A stretch of DNA of 64,000 nucleotides from Bursaphelenchus xylophilus (taxonomy: Eukaryota; Nematoda; Chromadorea; Rhabditida; Aphelenchoididae): positions 1,798,001 through 1,862,000 of the forward strand of contig CAJFCV020000002.1 in NCBI GenBank assembly GCA_904066235.2, read 5' to 3'. Both the position numbers and the translations under genes were made by a program. The notes below the pieces were generated by a model. It saw nothing but the letters and a program-made list of their open reading frames with translations, was not told the origin of the DNA and did not search any database. Numbering within the stretch: the stretch's first letter is position 1; every line of letters begins with the position of its first letter. Below are positions 1-12,200 of this stretch, piece after piece.

Positions 1-58
1 CGAGGACAGTAATTGCGAATTGCAGCTGGCCAATCCGGTGATTATTGAACGACGCTAG
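1..58 (+). CDS. 3' end of a GT92 (DUF23) glycosyltransferase, partial
   Basis: Only the final 18 codons and the TAG stop are inside the window (reading frame from base 2). They read EDSNCELQLANPVIIERR, which aligns with the C-termini of the two complete GT92 genes downstream (NCKLPLGRPVIFER and GCELKIESPAIFEL). The alignment keeps the Cys and the P-x-I-[IF]-E pattern. An AATAAA polyadenylation signal follows at 109-114. I infer this is the third member of a tandem same-strand GT92 array that continues to the left of the window. The fragment is too short for independent family assignment; confidence comes from the paralogue alignment and position. Confidence 0.7.
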   Translation, partial: EDSNCELQLANPVIIERR

Positions 59-932
59 GAGGATGTAAAGGTTATAAAGATTAATTGAATGTTGTGTACA
101 TAGATTGGAATAAAGCTTTAGAAAAAGTTCAAGGCTTTTCGTCAGAAAGTTGACCAAAATTCGGCATCCATTTTCGAGTGTCCGATTTTTATAACAAGGG
201 CAAGTGAAGTTCTTTGTTGCGAGTGTTGGGTATTACAAGGTTGCCGTCAGACACGCCAATAAAAGTTAGAAAAAATGGCTGCATCAACAAATCTCAAAAG
301 GTGGAAACAGGCATGATACTTTCTAGGCTAAAATTCATAATGAACTCTAATTTTTTTGGGCAAGTTTTGACCTAAAAATCAAATATGTACACATAACACG
401 TCTAAAAGTATGACCCCTCCGTTTTTTGGATTTTATACAGCTTGGAAGACAACTTTACAATTTATGTTCACAACATTTGAAAGAACGTTAAAAACGCTAT
501 CTAACGGTATACACATCGTATAGCAAGGCCTTATATAACGGTTTTTATAAAGCTTCAAAGACGACCAACTTCATCTCAAGAAAATGTCACTTGCGGGAGA
601 CTTCATTCTTCGCGTGTAATGTGAGATAAAGCGCAAGTAATGCATCAAACGCTTACAGAAGCTTGCATGTGTGTTGCATGCAGGCCAAATTTCAAGAAGT
701 TTGAGAAGCCTTGTTTGGTTTGTATATCTTATAAAATAATACACCGCCGCCTATATTGATTTCTGATTTCTCCATAAATCTCCCGAGTAATGAGTTATTG
801 GTCTGGAGCTTTAGATATGATCGCCAACGCAAAACCACCTTCACCGGCGGCGGATAACATCTGCCTCTAGACTCTCGTTGGAGTTTCAAAGAGTTTACCT
901 TACCCAATTACCACTACTTTCACTTTTCCCGA
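59..932. other. Intergenic spacer between GT92 genes
   Basis: This 870-bp spacer holds the polyadenylation signal of the upstream GT92 gene (109-114) and the presumed promoter of the next one. I see no convincing coding exon; the reading frames here are short and lack splice or homology support. Confidence 0.6.
109..114 (+). terminator. AATAAA polyadenylation signal
   Basis: Canonical AATAAA lies 51 bases after the stop codon of the partial GT92 gene. Confidence 0.6.
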
Positions 933-3900
933 ATGTTATTTAGGGTCTCGACGCTTCAGAAACACACCAAACATGGAGCTGTTCTGGTGGTCGCTGGGAT
1001 TGTTTTGCTCTGTCTGGTAAGAAGGCATCTACAAATTTGGTTATTTATTGTGTGAAATTTTAGGTCTCCCTTCAAATGTGGATCCTAGACAACGAAGTTG
1101 AGCAACAGAGGAATCCGATTGATGTTTTTGTGGCTTCAGTCCATGCCGCCAATTTTAATAAGTAAGGGATTACTAGGTCAGTGGCGAAATGATCATACCG
1201 TCTAAGGAAGATGTATCTTCCCATGGCGTCGTGACTCTTGCGGGCGATCACCACCATTTACCGATTAGAATTACGATTTTTTTCCGCAATCAATAGGGTT
1301 TGCTGAATTTTGAACTCTATTGATGCAAAACATGTTTTTCTATTTATATCAGTCTGTTGGGAAAATAGTGACGGATCGTTGCAGCAAAATATTTCTCTTC
1401 ATCGAAAAAGGGGTCCATTGGCGCGCCAATTTGCAACGTGTTAGAAATTTACTTGCCCTTTTTCAACGTCAGCTCTATCGAAAACCCCGAATGAACCCGG
1501 CATTTATTTCTTGATGATTTTCAACTGAAAAACACTGGGTTTTCGGGGCAGAAATGCCCCTACTTCAGAAGGTCGTAACGATCTCCGTTTGCAGTTTAAG
1601 ATGTTGATATTACATAGACTAAAGTTAATGTCGCTTAAAAATACATATTCCAAAAACGAAGCCTCTGCGCCACCTCCGCCGGAAGTTATAGCCTCCGACT
1701 TTCCTTCACGTTTCTCGAAAGACCCTGTATTTTATTGACGTGTAGTTTAGCGATTACACATATTCGGAGAATTGTGCTTTAATCTCTGGCAGATTGCATT
1801 ACAATTCTTTAAAAAAAAAAGCCTTTTGGATCTTCTATAAAATAAAAATTCTGCTTTAGTCTCTTGCGGCCCTACGCCGTGTTTCTCAACACAATGCTGC
1901 CGGATACACCCCGCTACGAGTGGAGACGACGTCAGCAGCTGAGCTTCAGATGTGTCAGCGATAAGAATGAAGTGGCTGATGCAGAATACCGAGACTCTGA
2001 TGGCGGAACGGACTGTTCTTGGAAAAATTATTACTTTGTTTGCGAATTCACAAAACCGGCTTTGTCCGTTCGGCTGGTCGATCAGGAAGGGTTTGGGCCG
2101 AGAGTAAGTACAATGTAGCTTAGAGAAAAACGGAATTATTTACTATTTTGACTGCGATTGAAAACATTTGTGATTCAGTCAGACATCCCCAAATGATGGT
2201 CTAAAAACTTTGGCCGTGCATTGGCACTTTGATCACCGAACCTATTCGCAAAAAATATCAATTTCGATTTTGCCCCTGCAAAGGGCAAGCCAAAAATCCC
2301 GTATTTTAATGCATGGCCCAGGAAGACTACGCAAGCAAACCTCTGCCCAAATAAAACCCTGCATGCACAAACTCAACCACCTTTCATTGATGACTTTAGG
2401 TCCTAGTCAAACAACCAGTCACCGGCAAAATCCCTCTGGTCGCTTGCCTCTCCCGAACCTTTTACTACGAGAACTGGCAGGTAATGTTGACCGTTCTGGA
2501 GATGTACAAAGCGATGGGAGTTTCCGAATTCTCCATTCATATTCTCAACATTGTCAAAGAGGTCTACGACATCCTAAAACTATATGAAGATGAGATAAAT
2601 TTGAAAATCCACCCGGGATTTTTGATTCCAAAGATCCGTGGGCGCTTTGAGAATCCGAATTTCCAGACCGAGACGATGAATCAGATCATGTGCTACAACG
2701 ACTGTCTTTACAATTACCGCGAAGCCGCTGACTTTCTGATCTTCACGGATATGGATGACTTGATAATCCCCGAAAACGGAGATTTGCTGTCGAAAGCGCG
2801 CCAATTCCTACAACGGTTTCCGCTGGCGGCGTCGATGGAATTCGCGTGGACGACCTCCAATTTCAACGGAGGTAGGTGGAGGTGTGGAGCGGGGAAATTG
2901 AAAAGGTAGCAGGGTAACCGTGGAGGGATTGAAGAAAAGAAGAAATATTGCAAAATGCCTATATGTGGATGAAATTAAGTCTAAGTTTATAGGCAATGTA
3001 TGCTATGTGAATAGCTGCAATTATGGTGAAATTTGGGGCTAAGAAATTTTTATATGTAACAGTATGCAGTAATTTGAAGGTCATGGTACATGGCCTTACA
3101 CTATTTACAGTAGGTCGTAAAAATTTGAAACCAGTCGGACAGCACGACAACTCAAAACATAGCAAAAATGTCTTCCTCCCATTCGTGACTTTCGACCAAA
3201 CGAAGTGCCGCAAGCCCAAAAAAACAAAATCATTTCGTAAAAAAATGTTTTTCGTAAAACCCCCATGAAAAATTCATTTTTGACATTTCGTTTGACTACA
3301 ACCGATAATGAGTGGGCGAAGTGCCGAAACGGGGCCGGCCTGGGTTGCCGTGGACCGCGGCAGTCTGGGAGTTTAAAAAAATCAGGCTGTCGGGAAAATA
3401 ACGAGCACAATGTCGTGGCGCCACATTGTGCTCCGTACATGAAAGTTTCCGTATATTTATAATGAATCGCTACACACTATAAATTATTTCTTCCTTTGAA
3501 AAAGTCCTTCTAGTCCCGCATCCCAATCAGTTCTCCATCCCCCGCCTTCTCAGCGGCGTCACCAATCACGTCGAAGCTTACGGAAAATCAATTGTTATTC
3601 CGAAGCGAATGCTGAGAGCCATCATTCACAACACCGAATTTTACACAGCCAGAATCAGGGGATATACGAATGTGAATGCAAACCAGACTGCCGGGCATGG
3701 ATTGACATTGCATATGAGGGAAATGGTCATGATGTCTTTCAATGAGAGTCTGGAGAACGATCGCAGTATTGATCAAGTAAATCTGGATGTGGTTAACTTA
3801 GACGCCATGAAGAGGGCTGATAAGGCGTTCAGGAAGAGGATGAATGGGAAGTTTAAGGATGTAAGTCCAAGTCATCACTTTTTAGGGTAAAGCAAAACTA

Positions 3901-4798
3901 GCTGCTATCACAGTGACGGACTTGATCCAATGGCAAAATACCTAACTTTTTGGGAAGTATCAAAAAATGCGGCAAAATGCCTCCATTTCTTACTAAAAAA
4001 CTCCCGTTTGTAGAGCGCGACCCGTTTTTTTTACTTCGAAGGGGAGGTATTTTGCTACATTTTTTGATACTTCCGGATGCCAGTTGGTACGTTTTTTACC
4101 ACTGGATTAGATCCGCCATTGTATGTAGATTCAAACCTTGCCTGCGCTGTGCAGAAACGAAACAAATTTTTTGACCGAATGCTGGGAAAAGTGACGTTTT
4201 TTTGCGAATTTTGGCATGAGGAGGTAGATACCTATATAGTTCTTCTGTAGAGCGTCATGAATCTGCAAAAAAAATCTATTTTTTCTACGGGAAACCGGCA
4301 ATTATACGACCACATCTTTTTTTCTGTAACCGTTCTCCACGTTTTGCGTGCTCTCTCGGCCAAAAAAATTGTTCAGAATTCTTGTAAGGCGCGAGCTTAG
4401 ATTTTCAGAGCATTAATAAGTGTCCTGTACCCGAAGTATGTGCAAAATGTAAAAAAATCTGGACGTCATACCAAGGGACCTTCCTTATTAGAGTATCATA
4501 CCTATACGCTTCCTTTCAGACCTTCAACGCCCTCCCTCACAGTCTCTTTTTTACCCCACAACTCCGACAATGTTATATTGATATTACTGCCACTCGACAT
4601 AAAGGCGCCAATCTCTGCGCCAGCATCAATAACTGCAAAATTGATTACGAAAACAGTCCTGGTTGTGCGACTGTCTCCGCAGAAGATGAAGCATACATCA
4701 ACGGGAAAGTAAACTTTTACGTGCAGCGCAACCTGCGAATACTGGAGAAAGCCAACTGTAAACTTCCTTTGGGTAGACCGGTGATTTTCGAGCGATGA
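933..4798 (+). CDS. GT92 (DUF23) family glycosyltransferase, copy A
   Basis: Six exons, 933-1016, 1064-1161, 1860-2103, 2400-2871, 3514-3860 and 4520-4798, join in phase to a 507-residue protein. The start MLFRVS is followed by a hydrophobic stretch (GAVLVVAGIVLLCL), the signal anchor of a type II Golgi membrane protein. The lumenal part contains PIDVFVAS, then LNTMLPDT, then CLSRTFYYENWQ. The GT92 signature is TDMDDLIIP, whose Asp cluster is the likely metal/nucleotide-sugar site. The C-terminus carries conserved Cys residues. GT92 enzymes such as worm GALT-1 add beta-1,4-galactose to core fucose of N-glycans; the substrate here is inferred only at family level. Start chosen because it supplies the anchor and matches copy B (MLKRVP). 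Introns 1 and 3 are absent from copy B. Intron 5 carries a MITE. Confidence 0.88.
3909..4123. mobile_element. Family 1 MITE in intron 5 of GT92 copy A
   Basis: Inverted-repeat element with ends like CAGTGACGGACTTGATCC and GGATTAGATCCGCCATTGTA. The inner arms give 'CGGGAAGTATCAAAAA' in one orientation and its complement in the other. It is a diverged copy of the family abundant in this window. Confidence 0.75.
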
Positions 4799-5194
4799 AG
4801 AGCTTATGAATTTGAGTTTATTGTGGGCTACGAGTAATAATACACTAAAAATTGAGCTTATTTCATTCTTCAAGATGTCATAATGATATTAACAGAAATA
4901 ATAATGCATAATCATATTAATAATAATAAAAAAATAATAAATTCATGAAAAAGATACTACAGAGTTGGATCTTGGAGCTCAACAAATTTGTTCGAAGTAC
5001 ACTGTTAGCCAGGCTGTCTAATAGAAAGCGTAGTAAGGCCTAGGAATATTAATATTACTCTTTATTCCAGAGGTCTGCTCTGCACCCCTACATCTCTCTC
5101 TCTCTCTGTTTCTTCGGGGAGCCGGCGGCGAGTTCGGGTCAGACGTCGGGGAGACTCCGCCTTCTCTTTCGATCCGGCTTTGTCCGCCGCGACA

Positions 5195-5280
5195 CTGCCA
5201 ATTTGGATTACATGTCATAGTAATAAATAGATCAGGTTTGCCATATGTTTTCGTAAGAGTCAATATGTCATCATCGTCAA
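5195..5280 (-). pseudogene. Fossil Helitron Rep/helicase fragment
   Basis: The minus-strand frame gives DILTLTKTYGKPDLFITMTC followed by NPNW. The KYGKPDLFIT-x-TCNP-x-W motif is a hallmark of the Helitron Rep-helicase N-terminal region. Only about 28 codons remain, and the flanking residues in the same frame do not fit the family, so this is a decayed fragment. Helitrons are rolling-circle transposons common in nematodes. The adjoining family 4 element starts at 5276 and may have disrupted it. Confidence 0.7.
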
Positions 5281-5485
5281 ACTGAGATAAGCTGAAATAG
5301 TCCGGTGAATGAATTGGCAATCTGCCAAAGAAAGAAGCGAAAAATCTTTTTGTCGGGGAAGAAATGGGGAATTTTGGGGGTGAGAGAGCATGGTCTTTTT
5401 CTCTGTCTTCTCTGCGAGATCAAGACGAAGTGTAAAAGACCGGTAGCGAAGAGTTTATTTCAGTCACCGGACTCCTCAGTTTGAC
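5276..5485. mobile_element. Family 4 MITE (GTCAAACTGAG ends), copy 1
   Basis: The element starts GTCAAACTGAG and ends CTCAGTTTGAC. Internal sequence shares CGGGGAAGAAATGGGGAATTT and the CTTCGTCTTGATCTCGCAGAG complement with a second copy at 53907-54125, in opposite orientation. About 210 bp; no coding capacity. Confidence 0.8.
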
Positions 5486-5845
5486 ATTTTTATAATAAAA
5501 ACTCAGGTTGTCCAAGCCGTCTAAGAAAGCCTTTGTACTAGAAAAAGGCCTCCATCTTATTCCCATTACCTCATAATCCGGCTTCTTACCGGTAATTAAA
5601 TGGATGTTTGGTTAAACAAGGTTCCTTCAACAATAAAAATCCTGGTAACCGGAAGACCAAAAGGCGCATTAGTTATCGCAAAATCTCACCTAAATCACTC
5701 TACCTCAAATTTCACCAAAATTACAAAAGATGCAATCAATCTTCGCGCCAGCAAAACAAGACTCACTCTCCGCGGCGCCATTTCAACCGCTATTCTGTTC
5801 ATGGCAATGTGCAAAGCCTTTGTTCCGCTAAAGGCTTCTAGTCGG

Positions 5846-7817
5846 ATGCTGAAACGAGTTCCCGCTTCGTTCTGTTTGATACTGATTCTTGGCGTAATAT
5901 ACGTTCTGCATCTGTGGGTTTCTCGAGCGCCTAAACTTTTACCACATGACAGGACCAACAGCATGGAGAAGGTTTATCGCCCTGCTCCTCCAATCGATGT
6001 GTTCGTAGCGTCGGCTCATCTGGCAGTGTTTGAAAGGTAAATGAATCATTTGACTTATATAACTTTAAACATGTGCGTTTTCAGCTCCAGTTATTTCATC
6101 TCCGCCTATCCGTACTCTGTCTACCTAAACACAATGCTGCCGGATACGAACCAAACAGAACCTGAGCGGAGAGAGCAAATGAAGTTCAAGTGTATCAGCG
6201 ACTCCGGTGAAGTCGCTGACTCTGTTGTTGTTGGAATCGACGGTGGACAGGACTGCTCGTGGAAGAATTATTACTTTATCTGCGGATTCTACAACCCACT
6301 CAGTACTGTCCGACTGGTTGATGACCAAGTATTTGGCCCTGAGATTACCGTGAAGCAACCAATTGCTCGCAAAATCCCACTGGTTGTTTGTTTGTCCCGA
6401 ACCTTTTACTACGAGAACTGGCAGGTGATGTTGACCGTTTTGGAGATGTACAAAACCATGGGAGTCTCCGAATTCTCCATTCATATCCTCAATGTTGTCA
6501 AAGAGGTCTATGATATCCTAAAACTATACGAAAGGGAGATTAATTTAAAAATCAACCCTGGATTTATAATCCCGAAGATCGATGGGCGCCTTGAGAATCC
6601 GAATTTCCACACCGAGACGATGAACCAAATCATGTGCTACAACGACTGCCTCTACAGTTATCGAGAGGCCGCTGAATTTATGATTTTTTCGGATATGGAT
6701 GACTTGATCATGCCGGAGAATGGAGATCTGTTGTCGAAAGCAAGAAGCCTTTTGGAGGCGTTCCCAATGGCAGCCGGTTTTGAATTTGTATGGGCGACAA
6801 GTCATTTTAGGCTGGGTAAGAGAGTCAGTCGTCTATTATAATTATAAAAAAAGAAGATATACGGGCTTCAAGACCTTTTGTCGAACATACGTTATTCCAC
6901 GATAAGTTTTAGCCATCTTAAGGCCACAAATGGTGATTTCTGCCCTGAAGGGTGGTCTTGTAACGGTTTTGTGACAGTCCAACTTCCTTTCCGAGCCTTT
7001 TAGCCACCGTCTACAGCGTTTTTTGCGTCTCTTACTGTCCCATGCCTCGTTAACGACTTTACGCTGACCTGAATTGTCGTGGACCCCTTTAAAGCAAGAT
7101 TTTGCAGTGCTTCAGTCCTTTCGCGACCAACAACCTTATTTCAGCACCATCGCTCGACCAGTTCTCAATCCCTCAGCTCTTCAAAAGCCTGACTGTCAAA
7201 AATCTCGAAGCCTATGGGAAATCAATAGTCATTCCGAAGCGAATGAAATCCGCGATTATTCACAATGTCGCCGGCGAGTCTACTAGAGTTTTTGGCTACG
7301 AAAACATAAACTCCACATTTACCGTTGATGCTGGGAGAACAGTCCATATTAGAGGAGCGGAAACGAAAGAGCAGGACGCTGCGGATAAAAATTCGGATTT
7401 TTTGACGGAAGAAAAGGCAATTTTGAATAACAAGGCGATCAAACTTGCGGATTCTGCTCTCAAATCTAGAAGCAGAACTGACAAGAAGTTTGAAGATGTA
7501 AGTGTAAGATTAGTGGCCATTTTCCTCCTTCTCTTTAGGCACTGCGCTCCCTGCCACCAACTTTATTCTTCACCCCGCAATTCAGGCAATGCTACACGGA
7601 TATAACGATGATTCGCAACGCGGGCACCAGTCTTTGCGCCAGCATGAGCAATTGTCGAATTGATCACAGAAATGGCCCCAAGTGTGCGACGGCGAACGCG
7701 GACTATGCCGGATATATCAACGGGAAACTGAACTTTTATGTGGCGAACAACTTGAGGATTGAGGAGGACACGGGTTGTGAATTGAAAATTGAGAGCCCTG
7801 CGATTTTTGAGCTGTAA
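5846..7817 (+). CDS. GT92 (DUF23) family glycosyltransferase, copy B
   Basis: Four exons, 5846-6036, 6085-6815, 7145-7497 and 7539-7817, give a 517-residue protein. It starts MLKRVPASF and has a signal anchor (LILILGVIYVLHLW, about residues 12-25), the type II topology of Golgi glycosyltransferases. Domain landmarks match copy A in order: PIDVFVAS, LNTMLPDT, CLSRTFYYENWQ, SDMDDLIMP (the GT92 acidic motif), EAYGKSIVIPKRM and a Cys-rich C-terminus. Two introns of copy A are missing here, so the equivalent exons are fused. An in-frame ATG lies upstream (near 5801), so the N-terminus could be longer. AATAAA at 7855-7860. Product role is inferred from family: transfer of galactose or a related sugar to glycans. 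Confidence 0.88.
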
Positions 7818-8354
7818 TACAGATATTATTCACCAAGTATCTTGATTTTTAAGCAATAAAAAGTCGAGTTTTGGCATTTTTGAAAAATGGGTCAAGTCTT
7901 TTTCCGGATTGGGGTTAAGTGTTTCTCTCGGATGGCAATCGCCGAAATATAGTTTTCAATAAACGCAGACTGGTCCAGGACAATTTTCACCACTTTTATT
8001 GGACGCGTAATATGCTTTACTGGCTCGTGTCAAGTGTCCTTCAAGTTGAGTCAACTCTGTTTCTTGGATGAAAAACATGGAAAAAAGCGTTTTTTTTTGG
8101 TAAATGGTAAATCTAGACCAATCTTTATCATGTGTTTTGGATGTGTCATGTGTTTTCCCTGTGGGGTCAAGTTTTTCCTTCAGCGGGAAAAAGTTCGTAT
8201 TTTACCTTGAAATCTACTTTTTCGATTTTTTTCATTTTTCGGCATTGCCATTCTTGTTCATCTTATTTTGAAAATCAAAAATTGGTCATTTCCATTTTTC
8301 ATCCGTTCAAAAAAGCGGTCAATTTTCGAATTTCTTGGTGGTGGCAGCGTAACG
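7818..8354. other. Intergenic spacer
   Basis: About 540 bp between GT92 copy B and a small gene. It contains the AATAAA of copy B at 7855-7860 and otherwise AT-rich DNA in which I see no supported feature. Confidence 0.5.
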
Positions 8355-9001
8355 ATGAGTGAGAATCAAGCACCTCAGCAAAAGGTCGCCAAAGATGTAA
8401 GTCAAATTAAATAATTAGGTCCTAAGAGTAGAATTAGCGGGGAATCATCGGAAATTTTGAAATCAAAATGAATTTCAAGCCGAAGCTCGGGCGCAGCTTG
8501 GAAAATTTTCGAAAAACATTTTTTTCTGTCAGTGGCGACCTACATGCAACTCGGGCGCAGCTCTTTATCAGAACGCCAAAAAATCACATTAAAAAAATTC
8601 GAATTCTTCTAACTTATTTTCCGACCTGCGCCCGACCATTTCCGCCGAATTTTGAATTAGAAATCGGCCAGAAAAGGACTTTTTTCTATAAAATTAAAAT
8701 TATTTTGTTCAGGAAGATGACTCCGATTTTGAAGAGGAAATGCGGATTACAGAAGCAGTGGAGGGCTTTGAAAACCACGGCCCTCCGAAACAGTTGAAGC
8801 CAGTGCCCGAGGCTGAAGTTCAAAAACTTCAAGAAGTCAGCTATACTTTCATTTTTATGCTTTGCGTATTTTACCTTTCTTTAGTCAACTTTTATTTTAC
8901 AGTCAGCGAAGAAACCAAAAGGTCCGAATTACCCGGAATCGCCAGAAAACCAGCAACGACCGGCTGAAGACGCCAATTTCGGTGAGAAGGAGAAGAGCTA
9001 G
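8355..9001 (+). CDS. Small acidic hydrophilic protein, function unknown
   Basis: Three exons, 8355-8396, 8713-8835 and 8903-9001, join in phase (GT-AG) to an 87-residue protein starting MSENQAPQQK. The middle exon is strongly acidic (EDDSDFEEE). The C-terminal exon is rich in Pro, Lys and Glu (KKPKGPNYPESPENQQRP). There is no signal peptide or membrane segment, and it is probably intrinsically disordered. An AATAAA follows at 9019-9024. I do not recognise the family. Support is the splice structure, the open frame through all three exons and the polyadenylation signal. It could be wrong in its first exon. Confidence 0.6.
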
Positions 9002-9063
9002 AGATTGATTTCTCTGTGAATAAATACGTCTTTAATTATGCTTGCTTTCTTTACTTTACTTAT

Positions 9064-9140
9064 CAGTCTGTCGGGAAAATAATGACCTTTCTGTCGCTGC
9101 GAAAATCGCATCGCCGCTGAGCATAGTTGCAGAATGAAAA
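9064..9140 (+). repeat. Half copy of family 3 MITE
   Basis: Begins with CAGTCTGTCGGGAAAATAAT and continues with the GTCGCTGCGAAAATCGCATCG section typical of the left half of this family. The right inverted end is missing. Confidence 0.6.
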
Positions 9141-9254
9141 TTTATTTCGAAGCTATGATAATGCACATTCAATAAGAGTTTCGTACATACCATGACCAAT
9201 TACTTGTATATGATAATAGAATAGATACTATTTACACTTTTTTTCATGTCGCTT

Positions 9255-12200
9255 CTAATTCTCCATCCAACTTGAGTGTTCTACAAACTTCTCCAAGTTA
9301 TATTTCTTGATCAATCCTCTCGCATTCACAATGCTCTGTTGAATTCGGTGGGTGAGGATTCCGAATCTGGGCTCTGTGGTTCCCATTTGCTTGTGGGAGA
9401 TGTCAATCATTGAGGCGAAGAGCATGGTCTGGACACTTTGCTGGACCAGGCATAAATGGAACATTTCGAGGCCCTAAAACCGCGTTTGACAGTTAAAAAA
9501 ATTTTTTTAAATCTCGGATTCTCTTAGTTATATTGCTACTTTTCATTCGGCTGCATTTAAATTGCGCATTTTACGACTTTCAGCACTGCAGCCTGCAAAT
9601 CCTCGGGCGCAGCTCGCCCACTGCTAATCCTTTTGAAATTCGAATAAATCATCAAAAAAGGGTTTAATATGAAACGATATCGTATTTCACCATCAAAAAT
9701 ACCGATTTTCCGTGTTTCCCCTCCGCAGTCTGCGAACCCTCGGGCGCAGCCTGCCAACTTCAAAACTATACTTCAAATTCAAAATTTAATCAAACTAACC
9801 TGTTCGTAGGTGAATGGAGGTTTCGAGCACGATTTCCCATACAAATTAGTCAACGTGTTGTAATAGATGTCATAATATTTTTGCTCACATTTCTCCCGAA
9901 CATTCATATCCGCACCGAGGACCAAAAATCGGGCCAAATCAAGGCCGGGAGAGGCTGGAAGTCAAGATATTTGATATATTTTAGGATGATGGCACCCAAA
10001 ATTCTGTCATACTTACCATAAAAACACAGCTGCCAATCAATGATTCCGGCAAGCTCGTCCGTTAAAGAGCCATCTTTTTTGGTTTTGAACATGATATTAT
10101 TCGGTTGAGTGTCTCCGTGCGCCATTGTTAAAGCTCCTAGAAATCATCAGCAATTCTTTTAAACGTATTTTACCTTACCATATTCTATGGGCCGCTCTCT
10201 AATTGCATACAGCGAATATTCTTTATTCTGCACGATTTTCGCCGTGTCCATGATGCTTTTGAAGTCTAAAAGCAAGAAAATCAGGCTCGTCCTTAAGTAC
10301 GCATTACAAGGAAAGAATCCCTCAGGGCTTAAGCCACATCTAAATTCCTGAAAATTTTTGCTTGTGCTTCTCAGGGACGGCCAAGATAAAAAAAAAACAG
10401 TCTTTGAAGCCGTGAGAGCACGTAAAAGGCGGAGAGCGCCCCAAAAATTTTTTTGGCCATTTCTTTGCCAGTTTCGCTTGGAATACAGTGGCGGACCTGA
10501 TCCATTGACCAAAAACGTACCATTTTGCACTCGGGAAGTATAAAAAATGTGGCAAAATGCTTCCCAAAAAAAAACTCCGATTTCAAAAGTGCGCCCGCTC
10601 TTTTTGTGAGGGCAAGACCTTCAAAACGGAGGTTTTTATAGTTGGAGAGGGTGGCACTTTGCCACATTTTTGATACTTCCCGGATGCAAAATGGTCGTTT
10701 TTTGCCACTGGATCAGGTCCCTCACTGTAAATAGACTTTTTATGGAGATTCTATATACCGAAAATTAACTGCCGTTCCTAGCTATCGGCAGGTCAAGATG
10801 ACCTTTTCTAGCCCCTGTCAAGAGCATAGAAAGAGCATAAAAAGAGGTCTTACCTTCCATCTCATAGCAATGTTCCCATAATGCCTTCACCAGCTTCAGA
10901 TCAAAGTCGACATGCATATTCTTGTCAAACTGCATCCACCACCAAGTGTGTCTTGGAGCGAGTGCATTGAATTGTAAATGGGCAATCGATTTGGCTAGCT
11001 GAAAACAAAATTACGTTTGTATAATTAGCGAAATGGAATTTCTCGTGGTTCTAATACGGTGGGGGACCTGATCCGTTGGCAAAAAACGTACCATTTTGGT
11101 TCCGGGAAGCACCGAAAAGGTAGCAAAATATCTCCCTCTTCAACTAAAAAAACGACTTTAAAAGCGCGCCCTCTCATTTCCTAACTAGGGAAGTTTAGAT
11201 ACGAACTCTCACCGAATGATAAGTGACATACGTCATTGAAGAGCCCTTGAAAAATGGTACAAGACACCATTTTCATTTTTCGAGGAATGCCTGCCCGCGG
11301 CGACACACTGTCAGAAAAAGGGAGCGCCCTTCAAAACAAAATTTTTTCACTTGGAGAGGGAGGCATTTTGCCACATTTTTGATAGTTCACGGATGCAAAA
11401 TGGTACGTTTTTTGCGACAAGATCAGGTCCTGACTGTAGATAGATTTTTTATGGAGATTCTATATACCGAAAATTAACTGCCGTTCCAAGCTATCGGCAT
11501 GTCAAGATGACCCTTTCTGGCCCCAGCTGGAACATTTCCCTCACAAAAAGAGTGGGTGCGCTTTTGAAATCGGGGTTTTTTCACTTGGAGAGGGAGGCAC
11601 TTTGCCACATTTTTGATAGTTCCCGGATGCAAAATGGTACGTTTTTTGCGACTAGATCAGATCCGTCACTGTACAGTACAATAACAAAAATTTTTTTTGT
11701 TTTTTTGACTACTCTAAGAGCTCACCTCATAGCACTGGTTTTCCGTAGCGCTTCGATAGAATCCTAATGGCTCAGATTTTAGATTCATGTTTTCCATCAA
11801 GATTAGGCCACTGTTTCCCCCTTTCAAATCAATTTTCTCCGTGTAATAGACTTCCGGAAGTGGAACGTTCCTCAGATATCCGAATTGCTCGTAAAATTCG
11901 CATTCAATCGAATGCTGATCGTAAGGTTTGGTGTCTGGAGAGGAGTTCTCTTTGTCCTAAAAAAAGTTTTTTTATTTTGGCAGTTTCCCCACCTCATCAA
12001 CATTGTCCAGCCCACAGCAGTCGAACAATCCGTTAATCAGAGGGATCTTGGCAATAACGGAGACGGTTCTTCCATTGGAAAAATGACAGTCGACGGAGTA
12101 AATCTTGGACTGGAATCCGGCGCTGACTCCAATCTGTTTGTGGTTTATCTGAAATGTGAAGAATAATTATACTATTGGGCCGAACTATATGTATATATCT

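Larger units (their letters stand above)
4799..5845. other. Intergenic spacer with transposon debris
   Basis: This spacer separates GT92 copies A and B. It holds AT-rich 3' sequence with AATAAA-like signals near 4926-4940, a CT-rich stretch near 5092-5108, a Helitron Rep fragment and a family 4 inverted-repeat element. An open frame runs from 5600 into the first exon of copy B, but its upstream part has no paralogue support. Confidence 0.6.

Noticed and set aside
973..1016. ATG at 973 (MELFWWSLG) as start of GT92 copy A
   Set aside because: This frame meets a stop in exon 2; the ATG at 933 joins in phase and supplies a signal anchor matching copy B.
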